Shown: piece by piece, positions 9,353-19,002 of the stretch
Layout: the number at the start of each line of letters is the position of its first letter
How positions within the stretch are numbered: the stretch's first letter is position 1
Assembly (NCBI GenBank): GCA_027575765.1
Contig: JANBPT010000832.1
Coordinates: 1 to 21,444, forward strand
Direction: 5' to 3'
From: Tieghemiomyces parasiticus
Taxonomy: Eukaryota > Kickxellomycota > Dimargaritomycetes > Dimargaritales > Dimargaritaceae
Length of the DNA: 21,444 nucleotides
The notes under the pieces: generated by a model
Told to the model about the DNA's origin: nothing
Seen by the model: the letters and a program-made list of their open reading frames with translations, nothing else
Databases searched by the model: none
Position numbers and translations under genes: made by a program

Positions 9353-12335
9353 TCACCCGCGGTAATCAAACTTGAGTATGTGCCCGTCTAACGAGTATGA
9401 CCGGTTGCCAGGGTAGCTCGTGGCGAGGATGGTAGGTTCGAACGGGTGCCAAGCGACATCACGGATTACGTTAGGCGCTAGGCGTGGTGGGACGCTGAAA
9501 TGAAAGTGCCGAGCGGCGCCCTGGCGCCCGTCCGCGGCCATTAAGGGGGTGGAATCCTCTCCCATCCGGCCTCCAACGCCACGAACGATCGTCAGCGAGA
9601 TCCGGCCGTCCTCGTCCGCCTCGTTGGGTCGGATAATCACGGTACTGCCGTCGACGCTGATCATGCGCGGCTCGGTACCGCCCGTTAGGAGTTCCAGGAG
9701 CGGGCCCAGAAGCCACCGGTGGTCCGATTCACCTGTGGCGTCAGAATCTTGGCCAAGGGTGTAATTCAGGTACCGGATGGTGGAGGCCCGGTTGGGCGGG
9801 GTCCGCGGCTGGCCGCGGTCGTCCAGTTCCACTGAATTATCGTTGAGGCCGTCTGCGCCCTCTTCGTCACGAACCTCCTCCTCCTCCACCTCTTCCTCAT
9901 ATTCGTTCTCCACGTCTACCCAGGCTTCCATCTCCGAGTCTGGTTCTGAGCCGAGAAGCGATGACACATACACACTATCCTCCTCCTCCTCCTCGGGGGC
10001 TTCCATTTCGTCGCCGTCGCTGTCATTGTCACTCTCGTCCTGAGAGGTCGCGATGGATCGGTGGTTCCGGGTGCGTACGGCCGATGGATGAGGTAAATCG
10101 GTGCCCCGTTGGGTCGCGGCGGTGGACGAGGTATTGGATTCGAGCGTACGCGCGATAGTGCCGTCCATATTGTAAATGTATATTTTTCCGTCCGCGGAGC
10201 CCGTATATAGATATCTAATGCGGTTAAAAACATATGGAAAGTGTTCGAGAAATAAATAAAAATCTCAAGTCAGTTCGGTCAGGGGTGGTCGAGGGAGTGT
10301 CATCGGACCTGGTATCCGACTGTTATACAATGCAGTGGCAACGTTCGGGCGGCGGGAGGACCTGCCCTATTTTAAACAACCGGCCACCATAACCTACCTC
10401 TGTCCCGTGGTGTGGGCCGGTGAAAAGTGGCATCGAATCAACGTCTTGAGCACCGAGTGGCCGATGAAGGTCTGCACCGAGCAGTCATAAGCGTGCTTCC
10501 GGCCACCGGCCTTACCGGGATAGCGGTCGAAGCTGAGAATAGCCACAGGAACCAACGTGGGCAAAATACACTGGTTAGATCATGGGGACGCGTGTCAAAC
10601 GACAGGCCACTCCGTTACTCGATTATAATAATAATAATGAGGAGAAGACCATCTCAACCATTATTTAACCAGCCTCACCCCTTCAAAATACTTTGTACTT
10701 ACCGGTAATCCCAGTCCATCGACAGTCGTCGCGACTCGCGACCTCCACGGCTAAATGACGAGAGCATGCGCCTGGAGTACCAAAAAACAACAACAGGTGG
10801 TAGCGGGTCAGAGTGCAGATCTGGGCCGCTCGTAACTTTCTCAATGCGAGTTGGCACTTCAGTCGGTGGCTTAAAGCGAGGAGACAGTCAAAGCTCCCGA
10901 CTCGGTCTCTCCATCGACTTACCGAATATCCCACAGCTTCATGGTCTGGTCCTTCGAGTTGGATACGCAGTGCTGACCATCCCCTTTGGCCTCCAGAAAA
11001 GTTATTCCCTCAGTGTGGCCAAACAGGTGCCCGGCGGGTTGTGAATTACTGCTTCGCAGGATGCGTCGATCCCTGGATAATACCGGGTGGATTGTTAAGA
11101 GACAGATGGTTCGGGGCAGGTGAAATCAGGATATGCGACTCCTCCCCTCCCTTTGGAGTTAGTGTCCGCGAATGATTATAGCGACTGGATCGCCCATCGA
11201 CGCAGTTATACTTAAGGCCTTATGCCTCCCCTACACCCTTCCCTGTCGCGACGCCACTAGTGGGGTTTACGGAACTCCCCAGCCCCCGTCCCCCCCAAAC
11301 ATACAGACGCGTAGCCAAAACCTACCAAACCCTAATGAAACCGTCGTCACTGCCGCTAAAAATAATATTCGATCCAAGGTCGGCGAAACAAACGGCGTTG
11401 ATCTCGTCCTCGTGGGCAATCACCTCCGCGACATTTATCTGGCGCTCGATATCGTGTAGGAACAGGTCACATGTGTTAGACCCGGCGAGGAGTTCGCGCC
11501 CGTCGTGGGAGAAGCGAAGGGACCAGATACCAAAACTACGTTCAATACCAGAGCCGGCCGGGCGGTGCAGCCGCAACCGACTACCGTAGCCGAGCCCCCG
11601 GCCCATCCCACTCCCACCACCACTACGGTCGCTATTCCGCCCACTCGTGTTGGCTGGCCGGGCGAAATTGATACACTGGTTGCGTTCAACCTCGGGATCG
11701 GTCGATATCAAATACACCTGAGGTTCAATGGAGGAGTTAGCCACCCAGCGGTTATCAGCGGTCATACAGACATCCGTGATGGTCCACTGCCCGGAACTTC
11801 GCTGGTAACTTTTACGGACCCGCTGGAGGGTCGGTGAGGCCCGAGTATCAAACATGTCGACCACCATGCCCTGGGTGCCCGTATAATACAGGGAACCGTC
11901 TTCCGAGTAGGTGCCACAGTAGACGCGGCTCGGGTAGCTCTTGACCCGCGCCGGGGGCCCCTGCGGTAGTAGGGAGGTAGCGGTCCAGGGCATGAGCGAG
12001 ACCCGCCCCGGGTGTAGCTCACGCAGGTATAAGGCACTGGGCCAGGTCCGGGCTGCCGGGGCCAGCTGGCCGCCCACAGTCGGGGAGGTTGCGGGCAGGT
12101 GGCTTGAATGGCGGCGGCCGCCATTATCGTTGTTGCGGGTGGCGCCGGCGGCCCCGTCGCGGTGGGGTCGGGGTGCGCTAGACCAGGCGGCTAGACGACG
12201 ATTATGCAGGGTACGGCTGTAAGGGTGGTCACTGGGGAAGGCCGGAACAGCCAGAGTGCTGGTGCTTGTCGACTCGCTGGCGGTATCTATACCAGCAGTC
12301 CTGCGAATGGAGTCTGCCGTGGTTTGGCGAGGCAT
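9353..12335 (-). CDS. DCAF11/WDR23-like WD40 repeat protein, CUL4-DDB1 substrate receptor
   Basis: Five exons: 12335-11326, 11072-10923, 10771-10703, 10532-10398 and 10214-9353, giving 741 residues. All introns are GT-AG (253, 151, 170 and 183 bases), and each join keeps frame and restores conserved sequence such as IRV-WDRR, KLWDIR-RM, MDWDYR-FDRYPG and TTGQR-YLYTG. DCAF11 proteins bind DDB1 and recruit substrates to the CUL4 ubiquitin ligase. WDRR near 337-340 and WDIR at 384-387 fit the WDxR motif used for DDB1 binding. SGSDDGFIRVW, GHTEGITFLEAKGDGQ, SNSKDQT and GHSVLKTLIRCHFSP are family hallmarks. Between the YIYNMDG strand and the closing RDVAWHPF blade lies an insertion of about 215 residues (481-697), whose first part is highly acidic. 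The start is the first ATG in the exon. The frame stays open upstream to an acceptor-like CCCCCAG at 12412, so a further 5' exon is possible. Confidence 0.88.
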
Positions 12336-12410
12336 GTCGGGTAAAGGGATTTCCAGTACGTTTTGTGCGATGTCGTCGGGCTGCAAATACGGTGTGCGCA
12401 AGGGTAGTGA

Positions 12411-13725
12411 ACTGGGGGCGGAAAGTTTGTCAGGTCGAGAATGCCAGGCGAAGGGTAGCTTGGATAGGAAAAGGAGGTGGGAATTACGACCGGCGGATGT
12501 GGAGTATTAAACGGTGAGGCGATGCCAGAGTGGCAGAGTATTCCGAGGAGAAGCATAGAGAGGGGAAGGTGTAAGCTACGAAGCGGCTAGGTGAGGGCTT
12601 CGAGAAGAGTGCCGGTTTGGTCGCTGCTGTTAACGGCGACGTTGGCGCCAGGAAGCGCAGGTTAGGAAGGATTTCAGCAAGCTGGCGGGTGGAGACACAG
12701 ACGTCAGCCATAAGCGAAGCCCAATTTACCATGGGTGGGGTTAATAGTATGGGAGCTAATGAAGCGGTGGTTGGGCAGCGGTGGGGAAGAGGAAGCCCAA
12801 GGGACCCATCCACCATATCCACCGTCGTCTCCGCCCCTTCCTCCTCTCCGCTAAATTGCATAGGTGGGATAGGCGACCTGGCCGCGAATTCCATCCGCAG
12901 CACTCGTACTATATTTTTAATCCACAGAAGCGACGGAGGTGTACAATGGGTGGCGGGCACATCGCTCGACAAGCACAGGGTCTACCCTCTCACTGGTTGA
13001 TTGTGAGAGGAGCTTGTAACTAAAGAAAAAAAATAACGGAGGAACTGCAAGACCCCCCCCCAATGGTTCAGGATGTTCACTGATTCCTAATAGGCGGGTT
13101 AAAAAAGCAGGGTACTACTGAATGATGGTGTCTCCGAGGGAGAGGATGGTGTAATTCCCATCCTGCTGTCTCCGCTTGGCACGTTCCACAATCCGTGGCC
13201 TGATGAGTTGGAGCACAGTGACAGGCAGCAATCACAATATGAGCAAGGTTTTCACGTTTTCCTCAGGCCCTCCTATACCAAGCGGTGCTGTGCTGAATGT
13301 GACGCGGCTCCCTCGAACCCTGGCTTGGAAATGCCTCTACAATCTGTATATTCCATAAGCAGTATGGGCTGGACGGCAAGCTGGCACCTGCATAAACCCT
13401 CAGGAGGCAGCGCAGCCCACCTGAACCCACAATGTCCACTCTGTGGATCAAAGCAACACCACTCAGCTCCCGCCCCCTCCAAGAGCAACAGGGCCAAGAT
13501 CTCGTCAATATCCTCGTCAGGCCACATCAGAAACCAGGTACGTGGCTGGTCGAAGGTGGGCTTTCACATCCTCCCACCTGTATACTATATTATCGCGGAC
13601 AGGTCTGTATCGCAGGGGTTGCGCCTAATAGACACAACGACGCGTCTTCATCATGTAACCAGCAAACTTGGTACGACTGTTTTTAATAATGTACCACCGG
13701 GCTTTGCTTTACCCTGAAAAGTCGG
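12411..13725. other. Gap between the DCAF11-like and LMBRD2-like genes, with unassigned open frames
   Basis: This gap should hold the promoter and perhaps a first exon of the DCAF11-like gene, and the 3' end of the LMBRD2-like gene. On the minus strand, CTGAC plus a pyrimidine tract and CCCCCAG at 12412 looks like a branch point and acceptor. Minus-strand frames around 12484-12972 and 13273-13527 and a plus-strand frame at 13208-13717 are open but show no family I can name. A run of nine C lies at 13053-13061. ATTAAA reads on the minus strand near 13682-13687, about 40 bases after the LMBRD2-like stop, and could be a polyadenylation signal. Confidence 0.5.
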
Positions 13726-16302
13726 CTATCGCTGGTATGGTGGTGGCGGGGTGAACGTCCGATCAAGATGGTCGAACCCTACGGCGGGGTCGGGTAGGCG
13801 TTGGGACGGCCGAATGTATTGCCCGCTTTCCCAGTCGTACACCTCGTCGTCGGGTTCCGCACGGTCATGTGATCGACCCCGGGCCGCCGAGTCCAGAGCA
13901 TTTAACGGGGTCGACGAGGTTGAGGTTCGGGCGCTGACATGTTGGCCAAAGGCGGACCGGTGGCGCGACCGACCCAGGCCCACCACCCCCAATGTGCTGT
14001 CGTCATCAACCAAGTCGTCCGACGATTCGGGTTCGCCTGCCCGGGGTCTCGCTCGCAGCCATGACCGCCAGCCTCTCGCCAACCGGTCGGCAAGGGAAGG
14101 CAAGGCGGCGGTGGAAGCGCCGCCGGTGGTCGCTTGACGACGGGTTCCCAACAATTCGGCGTCCGAGTGTTCATTCTCAGACAGGTATTGCGGCGTACCG
14201 GCCCTCCGCTCGGAGTTAAGGAGGTGCGACCGACTGCCGGACCGGCCGGACCGCGTCCGTCGCGCCGCAGTTGAGGAAGGTGCTACGGCCGTGCCGGACA
14301 CCCGCGTCGGACGCGCCACGGCCGCGCCGTCCTGTCGATTCCGCTGCCGCGCCGCGGGGCCGCCGGCTCCGGTAACACCGTGCAGAGACCCGGTACGTTC
14401 CAGGGTGCGCCGTGCCTCGTCGATGAGACCCCGGGCCTCCTCGCACCGGATAATGCCCCCCTCTGCCTCCCCGGCCTCGGCATCGCTGGCTAACGGGGGA
14501 GACTCGGTATCAGCCCCCGACGGATCAAACAGCCGGAACAGCCGGGTGTGGACACGGCCGAGGGTAAGAATGGCAGGGATCAAGATGAGTGTGGGCACCC
14601 AAGCGTTGAATTCGTCGCCCAGGAACGGAACGAGGTCAATCTGGCCCATGAATTGTGAAAACACGGGGTTCACGGTCTCACGACTGAGGGTCAAAAAATT
14701 GTAGCACAGAGGCATGGTCAGGCGGCACAGGTAGGACCCGCCAAAGAGGAGGCTCCGGGAGTTGGTGTGGTGGTTCGGTGCGAGGGCGAAATAATGAAAC
14801 AGGTTGAGTTCCATGAGCATGCCGTAGGCGCAGGCGCACATGTAGGCTACGGTGACGAAGGAGACTACCTCCAAGGTGGCGTACCCAATCCCGGAGGCGT
14901 GCAAGATTCGAGCAAAGATAGACAGCGGTGGGTTGGACACATTGAAGGTCAGTTCCGACCAGATAAGCATGATGCTCCATATCGTGCACGCCAGAGCCAA
15001 CACGCGGTATAGCAGAGGCCGGAGGCGGAGGTGCCACCACCACCCGGCCGACCGCCGCCATGCCGGGGCGGTGTCCCCGCGATAGGGCGCCACCACGGAC
15101 TCGAGCTGGCGGTGGGGGTTCCGAGCGCTGGTCACCACGTCCTGGAGGAAGAGGGCATGGAATAGTGTCTGCTCCCACAGGGCCCGACAGCGGGCCTCCT
15201 TGCTCCGGGCGCGCATGACCCTAACGTGCAGCTGGACTAGAAACTGCTCGCTGACGTGTTCCGGAATAGTGAACTGGTCGCCGGCTGAGGTCGTGACGGT
15301 TGTGGTGGAGCCCGACGATGTGGACACGGCCACGTCGTCGTGGGTTGCTCCCGTAGCAGTTCCGCCGGTGCCTGGAAACTGCTTGAGGATCACGTCGACG
15401 AAGGGCCGCAGCCTGGCACGGTCGGCCGTGGGAAGGCGGTCACGGACGGCGCGGGTGAGGGCGAGGAGGTCGTGCAGGTCCATCTCGGCCAGAAACCAAT
15501 CGTCCTTGAGACTCACTGCCTGGGTTTCGATCCGGCGGAGCTGATAGACCGGGTCGGCTGCGTACCAGAACCGACGTGGCAAGGCCACCAGACCGCAGCC
15601 CATAAAGGTAATGATGAGCAGCAGCCCCCACGAGTTGGCCGCGGCCATAACAAAAGCCGTGAGTGTCCGCCAGTCGGCGATCCCCTGGCGAATGGATATA
15701 TAGGTGAGTAGGCCACCCCCAATGACTGCAGCAATACCGTAGTATACAAGGTTGGCGCGCAGGGCTGCTATGATGCGGTCGCGTGTCCGGAACGCCCCTG
15801 AATCTACGTAGGCCAACAAGAACGGGATGGTAAACCAGGTGAGCGCAAACATGGTCCAGTAGAGCACGCGCCAGATGATGAACTGGGCGAGACCGCCGAG
15901 GTATACCAATGGCGGAGCCTCCGGACAGGTCGCCCTGCCATCACTGCCCTGGACCGTAACCGCATGGGCCTCACACCGCCGATATAGCGTCGAGCTGAGG
16001 TCCAGCGGCAGGAGGAACATGATTGTGAACGGGAGAAACCAGCTAATGACCACCACGGCCTGGACGTACCACCGGATGCGCCGGCGGTCGCCGAAGTAGT
16101 TGACCAGCAGGGCTACCAGCACGAAGGTGGCTAGGAACCCAAACAGCACCGGGAGGACCGATAAGGACTCCGGGGCGGTGGGGGCGTCCGGTGGTGGTAT
16201 GGTCGACGTCGGCTCCGCGGGTCCTGCTGACCCGACGATGCTGGTAGCGGTGGGCAGAGCCGCGGACGCCCAGGATGAGACAAGGTTAGTGGAGCCGGCC
16301 AT
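13726..16302 (-). CDS. LMBR1 domain-containing protein 2 (LMBRD2) homologue, multi-pass membrane protein
   Basis: One uninterrupted frame encodes 858 residues. The start is the first in-frame ATG; the frame is open further upstream, but only without ATG. A short Ser/Thr/Pro-rich N-terminus, likely outside the cytosol, is followed by membrane segments near 47-68 and 79-100. The second ends in FLLPLDLSST, the Pro-Leu-Asp signature of LMBR1 proteins. More segments follow around 130-165, 180-205 and 215-235, then a cytosolic stretch with heptad-like charged residues. The second membrane block contains LAPNHHTNSRSLLF and LCRLTMPLCYNFLTL, which are characteristic of LMBRD2. The last 220 residues are Arg/Ser-rich and probably disordered, ending TPPPPYQR. 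Animal LMBRD2 has been linked to G-protein-coupled receptor signalling; the role in this organism is unknown. Confidence 0.92.
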   Translation of the reverse strand: MAGSTNLVSSWASAALPTATSIVGSAGPAEPTSTIPPPDAPTAPESLSVLPVLFGFLATFVLVALLVNYFGDRRRIRWYVQAVVVISWFLPFTIMFLLPLDLSSTLYRRCEAHAVTVQGSDGRATCPEAPPLVYLGGLAQFIIWRVLYWTMFALTWFTIPFLLAYVDSGAFRTRDRIIAALRANLVYYGIAAVIGGGLLTYISIRQGIADWRTLTAFVMAAANSWGLLLIITFMGCGLVALPRRFWYAADPVYQLRRIETQAVSLKDDWFLAEMDLHDLLALTRAVRDRLPTADRARLRPFVDVILKQFPGTGGTATGATHDDVAVSTSSGSTTTVTTSAGDQFTIPEHVSEQFLVQLHVRVMRARSKEARCRALWEQTLFHALFLQDVVTSARNPHRQLESVVAPYRGDTAPAWRRSAGWWWHLRLRPLLYRVLALACTIWSIMLIWSELTFNVSNPPLSIFARILHASGIGYATLEVVSFVTVAYMCACAYGMLMELNLFHYFALAPNHHTNSRSLLFGGSYLCRLTMPLCYNFLTLSRETVNPVFSQFMGQIDLVPFLGDEFNAWVPTLILIPAILTLGRVHTRLFRLFDPSGADTESPPLASDAEAGEAEGGIIRCEEARGLIDEARRTLERTGSLHGVTGAGGPAARQRNRQDGAAVARPTRVSGTAVAPSSTAARRTRSGRSGSRSHLLNSERRAGTPQYLSENEHSDAELLGTRRQATTGGASTAALPSLADRLARGWRSWLRARPRAGEPESSDDLVDDDSTLGVVGLGRSRHRSAFGQHVSARTSTSSTPLNALDSAARGRSHDRAEPDDEVYDWESGQYIRPSQRLPDPAVGFDHLDRTFTPPPPYQR

Positions 16303-16985
16303 GAAACGCAGGAAGGGGGGAGATGGGCGAGGAAGGAATCGGCGGGAAGTAATAGTGTACGCATGCGCGGAGTTCAATGGCAAGGCAAGGGTCTCAGTCG
16401 CCGGTCGAAGAGGCAACGAGTAATTAGTACATGGGCGAAGGCGGAATGACGAGGTGGCAAGGAGTGGAGTACTGTGCTTAATAACCGGAGGGCCGTGAAG
16501 CAATCTGAACAGTTGAATCCAACCCACGAAGAGCCGAACAGGTCACATTCTAAGCGGTTTTGGATTAGTGAGCTGTCAAACCACAGTCACTTGGCAAGGA
16601 AAATTGGCCAATCCTGGTTCTCTCATTCTGAACTTTGGCGGGCTCGTAGCAGCATCCCGTCGTCGGCCCGTCAAAGAATCAGGCGTGGCGCATGGCTTAG
16701 CATATCGTCACTACCGATTGCGTCATTGAACACCAAGGTAGTCGGGCAGTTGAGGATTTATAACTAACGTTAGTCACACAAGGCCGATACCCCCGGAAGC
16801 GCGGAATATGGGGGCCACGGTAAGGTAGAGCAAGTAGGAGCAGGAGTAATAGCGAAATATAAAGCCATGATCAAAAGGCGCTGAGCAATAATTACAATAC
16901 AAGTTCGGCAGATCAATTAGGCGCAAAAGTCCGTCGGGGACTGGAGGCCTAGATTGTGACTCCGATAAAAACTAGGACGAAAGGT
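16303..16985. other. Gap: upstream region of the LMBRD2-like gene and 3' flank of the tail-anchored gene
   Basis: This should hold the LMBRD2-like promoter and 5' leader and the 3' untranslated region of the tail-anchored protein gene. It contains a candidate TATA motif at 16756-16762 and a perfect 12-base palindrome at 16763-16774. I see no gene or RNA. Confidence 0.5.
16756..16774 (-). promoter_or_regulatory. Candidate TATA box with an adjoining 12-base palindrome
   Basis: On the minus strand TATAAAT reads at 16762-16756, about 455 bases before the LMBRD2-like ATG. Directly before it lies ACTAACGTTAGT (16774-16763), which is its own reverse complement. A palindrome touching a TATA-like motif would suit a dimeric regulator, but this is inference from position only. 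Confidence 0.3.
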
Positions 16986-17750
16986 CTAGTACGAGATTTC
17001 GATGACGGCCACGAACACGATGGCAAGGGCAATAATAATCACGACCACCGTGACCGAGCAGCATAGGGCACCCTTGTTTCCCCACAGGAACTCACGGAGG
17101 GGCGGGCGAGGCTTGTCGACCACGATACCAAATCGCTCGTGAATGTACGGGTAGATTTCCTTGGCGGCCGGGTGGTGGGGGTCAAAATAAGGCAGGTTGG
17201 CACCCGCAAACCCGCTGTTCGTGAAGGCCGACGCGAACGGGTTATCCGGAGATTTGATCGCTGCGTCGGTCGCGGACTTGGCCGGCAGGGGCTGGGTCGG
17301 CTCCTCACTCGCTACCGCGGACGGGTCAGCGTCGTTGAGGATGGGCACGATAACCGGCTCGTAGCGATGGGTCAGGCGGGCGCTGACATTACTGGTGGGG
17401 TCCGCGGCCACGGCCACAGGCCGGAAACTCAACCGGTACGACCCCAGTGGGTCCAGCGTCGATGGTGCGTAGTGTCCACCGCCGCTTAGAGGGTTGGCCG
17501 TATTCGGGGTCCCGCCTCCACCACTATACATGGCCGAGGCGGGGGTGAGGTGCTGACCGCTGTCGTAGCTGGGTCGCCCGTTCGGACTGTACATCTGGGG
17601 CCGACCGTATTCATCAGCTGGGGAGGCGTACGGATACGGGGTGGTGGGTTCCAACGAGGCGGCCTGGACCTCCTCAATTGAGTGACGTCGCTCACTGCGG
17701 TGCGGATAAAGGCCACGCGCGCCGTGCTCGTCTTCCGTTAGTGACACCAT
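16986..17750 (-). CDS. Tail-anchored single-pass membrane protein, family not recognised
   Basis: One frame encodes 254 residues. The start at 17750 lies in an optimal context (GCAGCCATGG); the frame is open upstream without another ATG. I do not recognise the family. Residues 1-120 are rich in Ser, Pro, Gly and Tyr and look disordered. Near 120-150 there is a stretch with SYRLSFRPVAV and then RYEPVIVPIL. Residues about 190-225 are more conserved-looking, with NPFASAF, LPYFDPHHP and IYPYIHERFGIVVDKPRPPLRE. A single membrane helix of about 22 residues (229-250) lies four residues from the C-terminus, so the bulk should face the cytosol and insertion should be post-translational. Two Cys at 230-231 at the helix start could be acylated. 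There is no signal peptide. The gene follows the CCT alpha gene on the same strand with a 1.25 kb gap. Confidence 0.8.
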   Translation of the reverse strand: MVSLTEDEHGARGLYPHRSERRHSIEEVQAASLEPTTPYPYASPADEYGRPQMYSPNGRPSYDSGQHLTPASAMYSGGGGTPNTANPLSGGGHYAPSTLDPLGSYRLSFRPVAVAADPTSNVSARLTHRYEPVIVPILNDADPSAVASEEPTQPLPAKSATDAAIKSPDNPFASAFTNSGFAGANLPYFDPHHPAAKEIYPYIHERFGIVVDKPRPPLREFLWGNKGALCCSVTVVVIIIALAIVFVAVIEISY

Positions 17751-19002
17751 GGCTGCTGGCGTTCCTAGGGTCGGGGATGGAGGGGTGAGGTGGGTTGTAC
17801 AAGGTACGGCGGAGACGAATGGCGTGTCTGCGGTGGAGGTACTTGGCAAACGTGGTAGTATTGGGCGAAGGGTGGACTGGAGAGCGGGACGAGGATGCCG
17901 CGGATTAAAAGTGCGCAGTTGATGGTCGTGGCGGAGGTGGTAAATAAATCAATCGCTGGCGGACTTGGAGGCCGTGGCGAAGAACCAGGCGAAAAAGTAT
18001 GGGAGGATACAGTGAGGTAATACTAGCGGGGAACCAAGACCCGTGGGCTAAGGTAACGGCCCAGACGTGAACAACCGGCCGAACAATGGCGTGGGGGGGG
18101 GAGAACAGGGCCACTGCATACCCGTAAGCACAGGCAGCGGGGACAACAATGCCGCTCTCTGCGCATACACCTAAAAGGAACGGGCGGTGCATTCCATACT
18201 AAGGGTGGCGGGCGAATGAATGCGACGTCAAGCGGCGGGACGTGGTGAAAGGCTCAGTGGGAACGAAGGAGAAGGCAGGGGGGCCGCGGTGACGTGGTTA
18301 ATCGAGAATAGCTCGGGGCCTCGCCTTCGTCGTCTGCCAACGCCGTATGGGTGGTTGTCGGTTCTCAGCCTCTTCGCTCATCGCAAGCCGGCGGACAGCG
18401 CTTAACGGGGGGAAAGAGGCAGGGCGGGGCGGCTGCCTTGCTATATTCCCGCCCACTCCAAGGCTACCGCTTATGGCCCCGGCCATCGCTGCCCGCATAC
18501 CATATCCACCTCAGCCCCCCCTCCCCCTACAAAAGATGTCTACATAGGGGTATTCTTCTATGGCCACCCCTATGTCCCCGACCCTGGTCCAACTCCAGTT
18601 AATTGGAAAGTTTCCGGACCAGGACGGGCTGTGAGGTCATTGCATGTCAATCCACGACCTCGGTAGTATCCGATTTGGCGGACTCTCTATAAGCAAGCGC
18701 CCATGGCTGACCAAGCTTTCGCTTCCGAGTGCTTGAGTATCAGTGCATTTTTATAAAGCCTTGGCGACCAATCGAACGTGCGATTATAATGAGGCGGGTT
18801 GGGCAGATTAATAATGAGATCAGGGGGCAGAACGCAGGTAGAAAATGGAAACAAACAGAGTGCAACGCAGGAAAGTATATGCGGGGTACGCCGGTGCAAC
18901 AAGATGTTGGGCGCCAAACAATCGTGGTGCAGGTATCAAACAGCTATCGCCAAATCAGCGATCGACCGGTTCACACTCCGCCCAACTAGTATTCCCAACA
19001 GT
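17751..19002. other. Gap between the CCT alpha gene and the tail-anchored protein gene
   Basis: This 1.25 kb stretch should contain the 3' untranslated region of the CCT alpha gene at its right end and the promoter of the tail-anchored protein gene at its left end. Short open frames on both strands have no recognisable content. A G run lies at 18093-18101. Two adjacent inverted repeats at 18542-18623 are described separately. No RNA gene is seen. Confidence 0.5.
18542..18623. repeat. Two adjacent inverted repeats
   Basis: ACATAGGGGT (18542-18551) and ACCCCTATGT (18566-18575) are perfect 10-base reverse complements around a 14-base spacer. Seven bases on, CCTGGTCC (18583-18590) and GGACCAGG (18616-18623) form a perfect 8-base pair of arms with a 25-base spacer. 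Both could fold in DNA or RNA. They lie about 790 bases before the tail-anchored protein start and 380 bases past the CCT alpha stop. Confidence 0.75.

Noticed and set aside
16303..16527. Longer N-terminus for the LMBRD2-like protein
   Set aside because: The frame is open but starts from GTG and contains no ATG before 16302; the family begins with a short non-cytosolic segment, which the chosen start gives.
17753..17849. Longer N-terminus for the tail-anchored protein
   Set aside because: The upstream frame begins with TTG and has no ATG, while the ATG at 17750 has an optimal context.
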